From Straminergon stramineum (lineage: Eukaryota > Streptophyta > Bryopsida > Hypnales > Calliergonaceae), in NCBI GenBank assembly GCA_963920665.1, contig OY987268.1, positions 11,844,501-11,908,500 of the forward strand: 64,000 bases of DNA, given 5' to 3'. The notes below the pieces were generated by a model. The model made no database searches. It saw only the letters and a list, made by a program, of their open reading frames with translations, and had not been told where the DNA came from. Below, piece by piece: positions 1 to 11,722 of this stretch. The stretch's first letter is position 1. Each line of letters starts with the position of its first letter. The position numbers and the translations under genes were made by a program.

Positions 1-444
1 TTAAAATTTTTTTTCAAAAATATTGAAAATTGAGTTAAATAAAGGACTTCACAGTTTATTTCAAAGTAGAGATTCCATGACTAGCTACAAACTAAAACTC
101 CTCATAACTTTCATTTCATTAATCAAAATGGAGTGATTCGAAGCTTTCCACACATATATAAATCTAGAAAACCAATTTCAAATTTTTATTTCTTGAAAAG
201 TTGACTTTTTAAGAATTTATTAGGGGTTGCTTGGGCTACCCGTTGAGCAATGAAAATGACATATCATACAATAATTTTTGAACCATCTAATCAAAAGTTA
301 TGAAAATTGTTGGGCCTTAAAGCTACTCCTTGGGCATGTATTGTATGAAAATTTCAAAGAAAAAGAATAAAAATTCCGTTCATAGTGAGCTGCCCAAAAT
401 TTGCTATGTTGCCAAAAAACACAATTTGGGCATTTCAAGGTTAA
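1..444 (-). mobile_element. TTAA-bounded 0.94-kb element, copy a (cut by window edge)
   Basis: This is the end of a repeat whose other end lies outside the window. It terminates at the TTAA at 441-444; read inward the terminus is TTAACCTTGAAATGCC. The same sequence recurs inverted at 708-1180 and in direct orientation at 42620-43062. It has no coding capacity and ORFs in it are chance. The TTAA boundary with an inward CC(C)-rich terminus suggests a non-autonomous piggyBac-like element. Confidence 0.6.
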
Positions 445-707
445 ATAATTTTTGGCATCAAGACCTTGGTCTACTGCTACGTACAAGAACATTCCAAAAT
501 ATTCCAAAATCTTATGAATGTGCTAACTAGTGTCCAAAGATTCTAGAAGATTCCTAAAAGATACCACATAATCTAGTAGTACTTGTTTAAGTCTCTTAAA
601 GCCCTCGTCAAAGCCAGTAGGCTATGAAATTGGAGTAAAATCTCATCTTTCAAGTTGAGCCTTTGGAAGGAGATGCATGCTAGTGCTTGTGATTTTTTCA
701 AAGAGGA

Positions 708-1652
708 TTAACCCTTGAAGGACCAAATGGTGTTTTTTGGCAACATAGCGATTTTGGGTAGCTCACTACAGATGGAATTTTTGTTTTTTTTCTTTGAAAT
801 TTTCACACAACATGTGCCTGAGGAGTAACTTTAAGACCCAACAATTTTCATGACATTTGAATACATGGTTAAAAAGTTATTGTATGATATGTTGTTTTCA
901 TTGCTCAGCGGGCAGCTCGGGTAGCAAAAAAAAATTATTTAAAAATCACTTTTAAAAAAAATAAAAATTGAAAATTTATTTTTCTGATTTATATATACAT
1001 GGAAAGCTTTGAATCATTCCATTTTAATTTATGAGATGAAAGTTATGAAGAGTTTTAGTTGTGGGTAGTTTGTGGGTAGTAATGGAATCTCTACTCTAAA
1101 ATAAACTTTGAAGACCTTTATTTAACTCAATTTTTAATATTTTTGGAAAAAAAATAAAAAGGCGAGGTGTAGATTGTTTATTACAACAATTCAACCATTG
1201 GGATTGGCATTTTTCAATTCCATAAATAAATTATTAACAATTTAGTATTTTGAATCATTCTCTACTCCTTTCTACTTACAATTTTTTTCCTATATGTTGT
1301 ACAATTCCAAATGATCTAAAATTTTTCAAGCATGTAGCCAAAATGACTTGGAGAATGAATTCAAAGAGTTACAACCATTTTGGATATTTTTTCATAATGA
1401 TCTGACCTTGTGAAGTGCATCTGCCCAGATTTTCGCAGGGCCAAAAAATGGCTTTTTGTCACTTCAAATGCTAATAACTTGCAATCCAAACGGTGGAAAT
1501 TTTTTTGGATATTCCCAAACCAGCGTACTACAAGATCCTATGGTTATATTTGTCCAAAAAAATTATTTTTTCTAAAATTTGGTACTTGTACTAGAGATGA
1601 CAGTTTTGGAGCGTTTTTGGTGAAAACATAGTCAAATACCTTTAGGGGTTAA
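708..1652 (+). mobile_element. TTAA-bounded 0.94-kb element, copy b (complete)
   Basis: A complete repeat of 945 bp that begins TTAACCCTTGAAGG and ends CCTTTAGGGGTTAA, so both ends carry TTAA and the termini are short imperfect inverted repeats. A second complete copy sits in reverse orientation at 42130-43062. No transposase reading frame is visible, so it would depend on an enzyme encoded elsewhere. Confidence 0.65.
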
Positions 1653-3839
1653 TGCATTTTCATAGTGCTAATATGTAGCTTGACTTATAATACACATGAA
1701 ATTTTCACTACAAGAAAACTAAACACATGTGATCAAGTCCATGTGACATATTAGTTATATTGGTTCATTCGGATGGGCTTAGTCATAGATTACTAAACCT
1801 CAATAAGAACTTTATAGGGAATGTGCTTCATATGTTTTGATTATGTTCACTTAATCACATTGGACATTACATCACAACTAAAAAAAGTGCATGACAAACC
1901 ACACAAACTAGATCCCATCAAGAAAGATATATTTTTTAAATGTCTTAAAGTTTTTTGGAGGGAAGGGGGGGTCTTCATTTCCTTGCATCCCTCTATGCAT
2001 TGCTCACATTCCACTTAGTCAAATTACAATACAAATAACTTTATATTCATCCAATTTAAAACTTGAGTATTCAAAAAACAAATTTCTTGTAGGAATAATT
2101 TGACAATGTTGAAGTGAGTATTTTATTTGTAAAAAGATTTTAAGATAAAAATATTCAAAGATTCAAAATAAGTTTGTGCACTAAAAAAATAAAAAGTTGA
2201 AGTGATTTTAAGAAAATAATCTTTTTGTTAAATCAATGAGAATGAAAAGACTATTTGTTCTACATTCCACATTGAAGTACACTTTTGTAGACTAATTAAA
2301 GAACAATATGATTTGGGCCTAAGTGGATATTTTTTAAAGCATAAAGTTTTTTTTGGATCATTTAGACCACATGTCAAATCTTCCCTATGTACATTAAAGT
2401 TTTCATATTTTAATACCTACATAATTGAGATAAAATATTATACTCTAAATCTAAATGATATCTTATAAGCATAAGTAGATTTCATTCGCTAACTACAAAT
2501 AGTGAATAAAAGTTGCAAGTGTGACTAAAGATTAACTACCTATGGAGACATTCCTAGCTTTAATCATTGGTTGTACATTATAACTCCAAAATCTATAAAA
2601 CCCTAAAATGAACGTTGCCACTACCATGCTTTCTAGGGTATGGGCTACCATTTGAATTTTGTGTACCTTCCACTTCTTGTGCATACCTTTCTATGCATGT
2701 GCTCAAATTGTTGCTTTCTCAAAAGATCTATGGACATTTTTTTTCTTAAATGTTAGAATGCTTATTGTAAGTTTATCCTTCACCTTGTTTTTTTTTGTTC
2801 TTATTTTTGTTGATATTGTTGCACTTGTGATTTGTAGTACTTAAGTATGTTTCTAGATTGTTGCATGTGTATAATTATTAGAAATTTTGTTCTCTAATTG
2901 TAGTTGACAATGTCAATAGGGATTAAGTTGTTGTAATTATAGGTGTATATTTGTAATTTGAAGTCTTTATTGTCAATACATTAATTATCTTATTTGATTT
3001 TAGGGTTTCAACTTCTAAAAGTACACGTGATTGTGTTTTGTAGGGTTTGAATTCAAGTTTGGATTGGTAGCAATCGTATGAAGATTTTATTCTTTAGCAA
3101 GTGCAAAATTTATTCACTAATAAATGAATTTTTTTGCTTAGATTTCTCATATGAATCCATTATGGAAAGGAAATTGTGGTTCCAATTTCTTTTTATGTAT
3201 ATGTGTAGGACTTTACAATTTGACCATTTTTTGGTAAACTTTGGTGCAATATTCTAACGGCTTGTTGCCATGTGGTGTATGTGGATTGTTTCCAACTTCT
3301 TGTGAATTGTGATTTTGAAGGAACATATTGAATTACTTTTCTGAAATTTTAGTGTCAATTTCAATTTCAAAATTATTTGCATTTGCTAATTTAACAATGG
3401 CATTATTGGGTGAAATTGCAAATTGATTTTTTGGGTATTGCTTTAGATGGAGATTTCAGAATGTAGATCCAATGTAGTATGTGCATTATGGTTTCTTACA
3501 TTCAATTTGATTCAAATTGTTTTCCTAAAATCAAAGGCATTTCGTAGATTTAATGAGGATTTTCATAAATTCATATTTATATAATAGATTTAAAAGTTTT
3601 TAATAGATTTGGGAATTTTACTCATAAGTTTATAGATTTTGGAGATTTTTATGAGATGACATAGATGCCAACAAGTGATGGTACACGTTACAATCTATTA
3701 AATTGCCAAAATCTACATTGAGTAAAGATTCCAAATTGCTTTTGTACATTTTTTGTTTTGTATTGATGTAAATTTTAAAATCATACAAAAGAAAAATTCC
3801 AATATATATATAAATGATCTTTGTTCTAATACTAATATA
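1653..3839. other. AT-rich intergenic DNA
   Basis: No supported gene. A CACTACAAGAAAA string at 1706-1718 resembles CACTA-transposon ends, and a weak partner (ATTTCTTGTAGGA) lies near 2082-2094, but the pair is too poor to call an element. Short ORFs such as 2659-2844 show no recognisable protein. Confidence 0.5.
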
Positions 3840-4092
3840 CTCCTTCAGTCCCCAAATGATTGTCCACTTTGAATGTCAAATTTTTTAAGGTTATTTTGAG
3901 TAGGTCATGTGGAGACTTCCTTGTGACTAATTTTATTTAGGTTGAAAATGGACACATGCAATGTTCTTCATTGATTCTAGTGATATAAAATTTGAAACCT
4001 TTCAGAATTATGTTTATCACAATACAATTTGATAAAATTGACATTATAAAATCTCAAGAAAATTGTAGACAATCATTTTAGGATAGAGGGAG
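3840..4092. mobile_element. Stowaway-type (mariner) MITE
   Basis: A 253-bp element with terminal inverted repeats CTCCTTCAGTCC (left) and CTCCCTCTATCC (right, reverse complement). These continue into a shared AAATGATTGTC segment and are flanked on both sides by TA (3838-3839, 4093-4094). The CTCCCTC terminus with a TA target duplication is the known signature of Stowaway MITEs mobilised by mariner-like transposases. Confidence 0.7.
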
Positions 4093-5261
4093 TATTGTAT
4101 GAGAAAATGATGTAACTACAATGTTGATTCAATTATATTGTGGTAGGAATATAATGACTTTTTATCTTGAACCTAATTTGAAAACCATTATTTAGCAAAA
4201 CAATTGAATATCATTGGATAGATACTTTCATGATGAGTGAATGAAAATAATTCAAAAAAATGGATAAATGGATAAATTTAATCTAAATTTATGGTTTCTT
4301 AGAAATAAAATTCTCTATCTAACAATTTTTGGGATCTCTCTGGACTAATGTAGTGACACCTCAAGATATCTAAAATAGATATATTTTGTCTAATAGCAAA
4401 CCAAATCTACTTGTAAGATTTTTAGTCTATATTTAAAATCTAAGTAGGCAATTGAAGTGTCTATTCTATAGTGATGTTTTTCAAGCAAATTACTCTCTAT
4501 TGCTTCAAGGTTCTAAATGTATGGTTTCTACTAAGTGTATCATCATTTGTAGGAAATTGAAGCATATTTTTTTTGAATTTTATAACATACCTTATTCTTC
4601 AAGTAATAGAAATTCAAATTGTACTTGGAAGATCTTTTGTTTTACCACATGAATTTATTTTTATTTGGGATGATCAAATTTGAAGATTTGAATGTACATT
4701 TAGAAATCAAGATTTTAAATTTTATAGAAGTAATAATGAAATACAAATCAAACAACTACAAAATAGGGGACAAATTTTTACTTTAATCCTCACATAACAA
4801 ATGGGTAGATTGGGAAACTTAGTTGAAACCTCATAGTACATAGTACTACTTTAGACATATCCTAATTTTTGATGCCAAAGAAAAGATTGGGATCAACTTT
4901 GTTTCTTAAGAAAATACTTCATTCAAATAGAATGCATCTTTTTTGAGGGAGTATTTAACAATATTTTTCCACTTTTCTAGTGAATAAAATCCATGAATTG
5001 CTACAAATTCTTAGGAGAATATTACTTTGTCATGGATGAACATACACACTTTCGAATTAATAATTAAGATTCATTCTTATATTTCATATTTCAATGTAAT
5101 ATAGATGTATTTAAATGGCTTCTCCATTCAAACAAAGATCACTTTTTATACTCCCTCCAAAATATTACTCCTATACTTGGAGTAAAAACTAAAAATTGGC
5201 TAGGACCTATAACTTAAATGAGTTTGTTTGCTTGTTACGGTGAAATCTCCTAGATCTTGTG
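4093..5261. other. AT-rich intergenic DNA
   Basis: Nothing coding is supported. Two isolated Stowaway-like ends (GAGGGAGTA near 4945 and TACTCCCTC near 5149) occur here but do not pair into an element. Confidence 0.4.
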
Positions 5262-6230
5262 TCCCCTAATCACATTCATGGTATTGATGGAAATCTCTTG
5301 GCAAGGAAGGGTGCAAAGGCTTTGCTTCGTGGCATTTGAACCTAAGGTGTGAAAGTTATTGAATTTCAAAGTTTTTATGAATTAAAAAATAATTTTTACT
5401 TTTATTTTGGCTATGGCAACGGCACAAGGCACACTACTCCATCCATACATTCAAGTCGGTTGTTTGTTCTATTTTGGTTGTTTTAATTATTCTAGTGAGA
5501 TCTCTGGAACCATATGTCTCTTGATTGTGTTCTCACTACTATCAAAAAGCTCTCTATGAGGAAGGGTGTACAAACTTTGTTTCATGGCATTCTGATTCTG
5601 GACCTAAAAGACATTGAAATTCAAGGTTTTTTCTAAATGAAAAAATTAGAAAATTACTTTTATTTTTATTTTATTATATATGAGGCATCCATATCTTAAG
5701 TTAGACTATTTGTTTTGTTTTGTTTGATATGTTGAGATCTAAGAAACCATAAGTCCCTATATAGTGTCCTTGGTACCCTTGGATAGTTCTTTTCAAGGAG
5801 GGGTGCATGGGCTTGGTTTTGTGGAATTGGGACCTATGGTGTGAAAGTTATGGTTTTTTGAGTAATTTTTGGATCTCAAATTATGCTAAATTATGCAACT
5901 TTTGCACTGTCCATTTTTTGGCCTCATTTTTGGTACTGTTAGAAAACTCTTTGCAAGGAATGGTGCACAATATGTTACTAGAAGAAAACAACCTCCATTT
6001 CAACGCAATCAACTCAACAGAAAAAGCAGTTTTTTAGCAAAAAATTGCTTTTTCGGTTGGGTTGATTGTGTTGAAATGGAGGTTGTTTTCTTCTAGTGTG
6101 TATTTTGTGGCATTCTAACTTCCGACAAAAAAGATCTTGAATTTTGAAGTTTTTATGAATTTGTTTTTTTAAATGACTTTTATTTCTATTTTGACTAGCA
6201 ACAACACAAGGCACACTAGTACTAAGGTAG
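5262..6230. repeat. Decayed tandem array, unit about 240 bp, four copies
   Basis: Four diverged copies begin near 5262, 5510, 5750 and 5930. Each has a landmark like AAGGA(A/G)GGGTGCA, then a GTGGCATT-like string, a TTTTTATGAATT-like stretch and an ACTTTTATTT segment. The fourth copy is split by the hairpin MITE at 5977-6097. No reading frame is conserved between copies, so this looks like a non-coding tandem duplication. Confidence 0.6.
5977..6097. mobile_element. Hairpin MITE inside tandem repeat
   Basis: A 121-bp near-perfect inverted repeat running from ACTAGAAGAAAAC to GTTTTCTTCTAGT, with arms of about 50 bp around a short loop. It interrupts the fourth unit of the surrounding tandem array, which shows that it was inserted and is younger than the array. 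Its transposon superfamily is not clear. Confidence 0.7.
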
Positions 6231-7712
6231 CAAGCTTGAAATCCGTTAGGGCATTTTGAATCACCCCTATATTAGCTCAAAATTGGACATGAAGATGGTC
6301 CTTAAATTGACCTCTATAGTCATTTGAATGGGTTGAGAAAAAAGGCATAATTGATAGGAAGAGCCAATCATTGTCCTTGCTTTCCCCATTTCTCTTTACA
6401 AGTTGCAAGTGAACAATTTACAGAAGACCTAGGGTTATAAATAGGGACCTATAACATAACTCGTTTGAAAATTCATTACTAATTCAATAGTGCTTCAAAA
6501 AATAGGAAAACACTTGTGTTACACTCTACATCTATTTCTCTTTGTCTGAAAAATAAGCTAAAAATATTCCCATAGAAAAAAATACATGAAAAAGGTGGAC
6601 CAGCCCTTAGATGAGCGGTTTTACCTTAGTTGACTTGACATGAAGAAAGATTAGATCTTACTCCAATGATTATGGAATTCAATTCACAACAAAGACACGT
6701 GCCACCACGCCCGAACATGATTCACCAATCAACCCAAGGGGCATGATTCTCCCCAAACGGAATAGCCGGACCCGTCCCACGGCCGAAGCACGGCACCACC
6801 CCAGCCACTGGTATAACCACAAAACCCGGCTCGTAAACCCGTCCCAAAGGCCATAAACCCGGCGAAAGCCCGAAAACTAGGGACAAAAACCCGGGTTACG
6901 AGCATCTACCGCGAGGCCGCTTCACAGAGCACGCGCCACGCCACGCCACGCCATTCCCACATCCAAATGGCGTTCTAACAACCGATTGAAATCAATTCTA
7001 AGAAGAGCGCCACCGCCGCCCAGATTAGCGCGCCATTTGCCGCTTTGGGGATCCACCGCGTCCTTGTTTATCTCTCCGATTACCACTTTCTGGGATGCAA
7101 TTTGGGTTGAATTTTGGGTCGCATTTTGATTTCTGAGTTGCCATTGTTTCTTCGCTTTGGGTTGCATTTGTCTGTGCGGGCAACAGGCTTTTGGGTTGAA
7201 TTTTCGGTCATGGCGCAGGTTTTGTGATCCATTTGGTGGGGAGAGTGGTACCTGTTTGGGGAAGTTTCGGAGAGAGTGAATTAAAGAGATCGATTGACGA
7301 GTTCGTTGCTATCATAGATCTTTGTCTTTGGAGTTTATTTCTGTAGTTTCAATTTTGGTTTCGATGTTACCGGCGCAAGGGTAGTGATGCTGCTGCACCT
7401 TTCCTACTCTTGTTGCTGTATGGAATCGTGCCGCATCTAGGCATGTGTTGGTATGAGCGATTCTAGAGCGTTCCTCTGTTTTTCACGAATGTTATTGCGA
7501 TTCTTGGGGAATCTCTGTAGTGTTCAAGTGAATCCAAGAGGTTATGTATGACATCTAGTGCGTTCCTCTGTTTTTCAAGAGTTTTGTTGCAATTCTTGGG
7601 GAGCCTTAAGACGAGCGATTATGGATGACATCTAGTGCGTTCCTCTGTTTTTCACGAGTGTTGTTACAATTCTTGGGGAGCCTCTGGGGCGTGCAACTGA
7701 ACCCACGCGATC
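6231..7712 (+). promoter_or_regulatory. Upstream region and leader of the potassium-channel gene
   Basis: A TATA-like string (TTATAAATAGGG) lies at 6435-6446 in AT-rich DNA. Base composition turns GC-rich from about 6700, with several AAACCCG strings (6819-6890) and GCTCGTAAACCC/GGGTTACGAGC inverted around 6828-6903. The last 250 bp are a three-copy repeat (7467-7712). The transcription start is not determinable; the TATA string may be unrelated because it lies 1.27 kb before the start codon. Confidence 0.35.
7467..7712 (+). repeat. Triplicated leader repeat with short upstream ORFs
   Basis: Three imperfect copies of a unit of about 77-92 bp, each starting GCGTTCCTCTGTTTTTCA and containing AATTCTTGGGGA-type sequence. 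Each unit ends at an ATG: 7544 (ATG TAT GAC ATC TAG), 7621 (ATG GAT GAC ATC TAG) and 7713, the channel's own ATG GAC GAC. The first two are five-codon upstream ORFs that resemble the true start. A further ATG at 7625 opens a 78-codon frame that overlaps the channel start out of frame. Confidence 0.7.
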
Positions 7713-10093
7713 ATGGACGACTCCTCGATCGGTCGGAAGCTCCGCGTTACCTTCACAGAGAGCAACATCTTCCACCCGATTCCGGAGGACGGCGTCGTGT
7801 ACACGCGCTCCACGTCCCTGCCCAGAGCTGCAACCGCGCCACCATCTCCCTTGCAGGCTAACTCTCTCCCCACTGCTTTGAAGCTCAACACCAACAACAA
7901 GCTCCTCCCCTCCAAGAACAGCAGCTCCAACAACTCCTGGACGAGTTCCTTCACCGAATCCAACCTCACCAAAGGCTTGAAGAATTCCTTCACCCTGGGC
8001 TTCTTATTCCCCGACGACGACGACGACACCAGCGACGAGCTTCGAGAAGCTCTCTTAACCGACAGCGACGACGAAGCAGACAAGCCCTCCGCCCACTCGG
8101 TATCCAACGCCAACTACGGCACATGGAAGCCTCCCAAGTCTCCCAAGTCTCCCAGGTCGCCCAAGTCGCCCAAGTCGCCCAAGTGGCCCGACGTTGAAGA
8201 CCCTCCCTACCCTCACCATCTCCCGTACGTGAAGAGCTTACCCAGCGCTCTCAACGAAGCGACAACAGCTTCTCTTCTTCTCAAGGAGCATCACTCCTTC
8301 CATCGCTGCCAAACTGCCCCTGCGATGTCAAGCATGAACAAGGAGATCAAAACGAAAGAAAAGCTCAAGCGTCCTGAATTTGAGAAAGGCTCAACTATTG
8401 TCACCCAAGCTGGTATCGGCTTACTCATCTACCTCGCAATTGGTGTCGCCATTTACGCATGGAAGAACGAGGATTTCTCAGGAATTGAGACTCTTTCAGT
8501 TGTGGATGCGCTCTACTTCTGTGTTGTGACCATGTGCACCATCGGCTATGGCGACATTGTGCCCATCACTCCCTTTGCGAAGCTCTTCAGCTGCTTTTTC
8601 GTCTTGGTAGGATTTGGGTTTATTGACGCATTACTTTCAGGCATGGTGACTTATGTACTGGATAAACAGGAGCATTTGCTTTTGAGTGCTGTAGAAGGCA
8701 GCCATTACCGAACGGCAAAGAAGTATTTCCTGAATGCGAAGCATGGCAATCGGATGCGGATTCGGATGAAAGTGGGAATGGCGCTGGCGTTTCCGGTCAT
8801 TTGTATAATGGTTGGGACGGGTGTGATGATGCAATTTGAGGATTTGTCGGCGTTGGATGCGTTTTATTGTACGATTATGTCAGTGACGACGGTGGGTTAT
8901 GGGGATCATACGTTTAAGACGTATTCTGGGAGGTTGTTTGCGGGGTTGTGGCTGCTGTTTAGTACGTTGGCGGTGGCGAGGTGTTTTCTGTACTTGGCGG
9001 AGGCGAGAGTGGATAAGAGGCATCGAATGATTGCGAAGTGGGTGGTGCAAAGGGAGCTGACGGTGGGGGATTTGGTGCAAGCGGATCTGGACCATGATGG
9101 GAGTATTAGGTGAGGGCTTGTTTTGTGGTGTGACCAGTTTCTGGAGAATGACGTTAGAATCAACCTAAAGCATTTGAGCTAGGTCTTGTTGGGAGTCAAT
9201 AGGCGATTCTGAATTCTCTTAGCATGCGTTTTTTGGACATTGTATGAGTACAGTGAGAATTTTCAAACTGTTGGATATAGATGGATCCAATATTGACCCT
9301 AGATTCTCATGATTGGTTCTCTAGTATTAGGTTTTTGATGGGGCTTGTTGGGAGTGAGAAGGGGATTTCGAATTCTTTGCATTTTGTGGACGCTGTGTGA
9401 TTACACTTGGAATAATCAAAGTGCTGGTTTAGGGTCGTTGGTTCTTTGTGTCATGTATTGCTTAGACTCCTGAAGGACTGAGAATCATAGTTATATATTG
9501 ACCAATTCAAGTGATGGTATGGTGAAAATAATAGAATTTAGGCGGGGCCAAATTATACATCACCAAAATCAATGAATAACGTTGTATGAGTCGGTCTGAA
9601 GATGAGTAAAATTGGACAAATGAAAGTCTCCATATGACCTGCTCTATACTGCTAAATAATCCATGAAGCCCAATTTGGCTGTTTAGGGTTAAACCCTAGA
9701 CCACCAAGGACCCAAATTGGGCTTCATGGATTATTTCATCATTGATTTTGGTGATATGTAATTTGGCCCTGCCTGAATTCTATTATTTTCTCCGTATGGA
9801 GACTTGAAACGGTCTTCTGAAAACCATGAAACCTTTGTCTGGTAGGGACACTGCTTTTTCACCCAATTTGATTGTGACCTATAACTGATGATTATTTGGT
9901 CCTAAAAGGGACAGTTATCTAACAACCTGTATTGTGATGAATTTACAGCAAAGCTGAGTTTGTTTTGTACAAACTGAAAGAGATGGGGAGCATCCAGTCA
10001 CATGAAATTGCCGACATCTCTCATCAATTTGACCAACTGGATGTGAACAATTCGGGTAAAATCAGCCTTGCTCGTCTCCAAGAAGGGAATTGA
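7713..10093 (+). CDS. TPK: Two-pore potassium channel, TPK/KCO family
   Basis: Coding exons are 7713-9109 and 9949-10093 (513 aa; phase-2 intron GT-AG). TPK channels carry K+ across the vacuolar membrane. Two pore loops each hold the GYGD selectivity filter (residues 278-281 and 395-398), and each is flanked by two membrane segments, the first at about 232-250. The cytosolic tail has two EF-hand loops, 458-469 (a canonical DxDxDG, split by the intron) and 497-508, whose twelfth residue is Arg instead of Glu. The long N-terminus holds RSTSLP (32-37), a mode-1 14-3-3 site like that known to regulate plant TPK1, an acidic run (about 101-105) and a (K/R)SP repeat (about 140-160). The intron within the EF-hand region matches what I recall of flowering-plant TPK genes. 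The ATG at 7713 is the first long-frame start; upstream ORFs may restrain translation. The N-terminus is longer than in Arabidopsis TPK1. Confidence 0.93.
9507..9800. repeat. Fold-back element in the channel intron
   Basis: Long inverted arms (about 9527-9688 and 9693-9790) share CCAAATTGGGCTTCATGGAT, CACCAAAATCAATGA and AATAATAGAATT and meet at a central GGGTTAAACCC (TTAA at 9689-9692). The left arm has about 90 bp of extra sequence. Part of the unit (ACCACCAAGGA, CCAAATTGGGC) recurs in the element at 47122-47612, so it probably derives from the TTAA-bounded family. It lies wholly within intron 1. Confidence 0.6.
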
Positions 10094-11360
10094 TTCTCTC
10101 CCGGGTACGTTTAGTATTGGTTCCAAAATGTATATTGTTGTATATTCCAGCACATAAAAGTGCTCCTTAAAATTTAGAATATCACCTGTGATCGGATGGT
10201 CAATTTTTGGAACTGGTAGTAATTGATCATGCAAACGAACTTGTGCATGAAGTAGTTCCCCTGCCTAGAATTGTTACCTGACGAAGGTATGGCCACGCAA
10301 TCCTTTGTTCACATGGTTCCCCCAAAACGCATGTGAAACTGAGTGCAGTTTAGGGTTTAGGGTTTATTAGGGCCTGTCTTTGATGATGGTGATGCTTTAG
10401 AGTCAGCAGATTCTTTGTTCCAGGTTGTTGCCCATACGCCCGGGTCTCGGATTAGTTACCTGTGGTGTAAAGTGATTTCAATAGGGGATATGCATTAGAA
10501 AATGGCTTGGCTCACGCAGGCGTCTTTTTTACAGTGAATTTGTATCATACTATTATTCAGATTGTGGGTTATAATTTCTTCATCTTCCACTTCGATGTGC
10601 ACTCAAGATGGGCATTCCATGGTTCCAACATCATCATGTCCTTGTCAATTTGATATTGGGGGAAGTGGTGGCATAAATGTGTTTTGTATCAAGGCTCCGA
10701 GTTACAGTACTAGGGTATACTTATGTTCAAGATGACATTGATCAGTGCTGCCTTTGTTAATTCTCCTCCATAATTGGCTGCAAATTCAAAGAGTTGGAAT
10801 CCAACCTTGTCCTTATACTCTTTGTTTTCTGGATTGTTTTCAAATGCCGGTATGTTTGCAATCATTTGCTTTTTGTCCATCTGCTCTGTAGATCCTGCTC
10901 TGCAAATCTGCTCTTTATTTCCTACGGTAATGCCTACATCAGTAATTCTCTTGTGATACAAAGCTATAACCATGGCCAATGACTAACGCCAATTTCTGGA
11001 GGGACCATTAGGCTCCCGCCCCGGCTGTAACAAAATAACAACATTGGATAGTGTGTAATTCCCTGGGATTCCCCTTCCACTTTCATATTCAAATTTGCAT
11101 GACAACCCCTCTAATGGGCATCCTCAGGTGAATTAGGAGAGTAATCTCTGATACTGAAGGTACCATTATATAAGCACCCATAGGGAATTTCATTAAAATG
11201 GCATATTCCATACTCCATTTTCAGACGGCGCTATCTAAACTGTCCCACTCCGGAATGGCACCATTCTAACAAAATTCCCCATACCCACGAGGTAATTCTT
11301 CCGTCTCCAACACAGGTTCTTGAGAAAGTTAGTGCTGCCGGCTTCGATCAAGAACACCAG
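10094..11360. other. 3' flank of the channel gene
   Basis: This probably contains the channel's 3' untranslated region. A short plant-telomere-like run (TTTAGGGTTTAGGGTTTA) lies at 10349-10366. The ORFs here are short, overlapping and without recognisable domains. No other gene is supported. Confidence 0.4.
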
Positions 11361-11422
11361 CCCGCTTCTGTTTGAATGAATTGGAGAGCTCGGATCGGAA
11401 GACGACCAAGAATTCTTTCCAG

Positions 11423-11722
11423 ATGCCCTACCGATTCACTCACTTCCCCCAATCACAGGTCCTGAAGCAAGTTCTTTCCGAAGACTTGATCCGAAATCAT
11501 TCGGAGCCGGTGAAACTACAGGTATTGATCACTAGATCACCGGCTATTCAAATTGCTTACACAACTATGAACACAGGATATCGATCTGTTGTCCGTCCCT
11601 GGCTTCCAGACCTTTGTCATCGACGTGCATTCGACATGATGGCCGCAAATTATATGATATGTGGGGATTCCGAGCCCTGGAATCTAGTGTATGAGATGCT
11701 TTTGCAATCCTTAGAACGATGA
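11423..11722 (+). CDS. Possible small ORF, unrecognised
   Basis: A 99-residue frame from ATG 11423 to the stop at 11720-11722, in DNA less AT-rich than its surroundings. The frame is open further upstream (to 11372) without an ATG, and CTTTCCAG directly precedes the ATG, so it could instead be a terminal exon. The protein has no membrane segment and no motif I know. It could be a short protein, part of a spliced transcript or chance. Confidence 0.2.
   Translation: MPYRFTHFPQSQVLKQVLSEDLIRNHSEPVKLQVLITRSPAIQIAYTTMNTGYRSVVRPWLPDLCHRRAFDMMAANYMICGDSEPWNLVYEMLLQSLER

Noticed and set aside
1706..2094. CACTA transposon suggested by CACTACAAGAAAA
   Set aside because: The would-be right end matches poorly and no target duplication is seen.
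7664..8113. A 149-codon minus-strand frame opposite the channel gene
   Set aside because: It is the antisense shadow of the GC-rich first channel exon; the channel frame has clear domains and this one has none.
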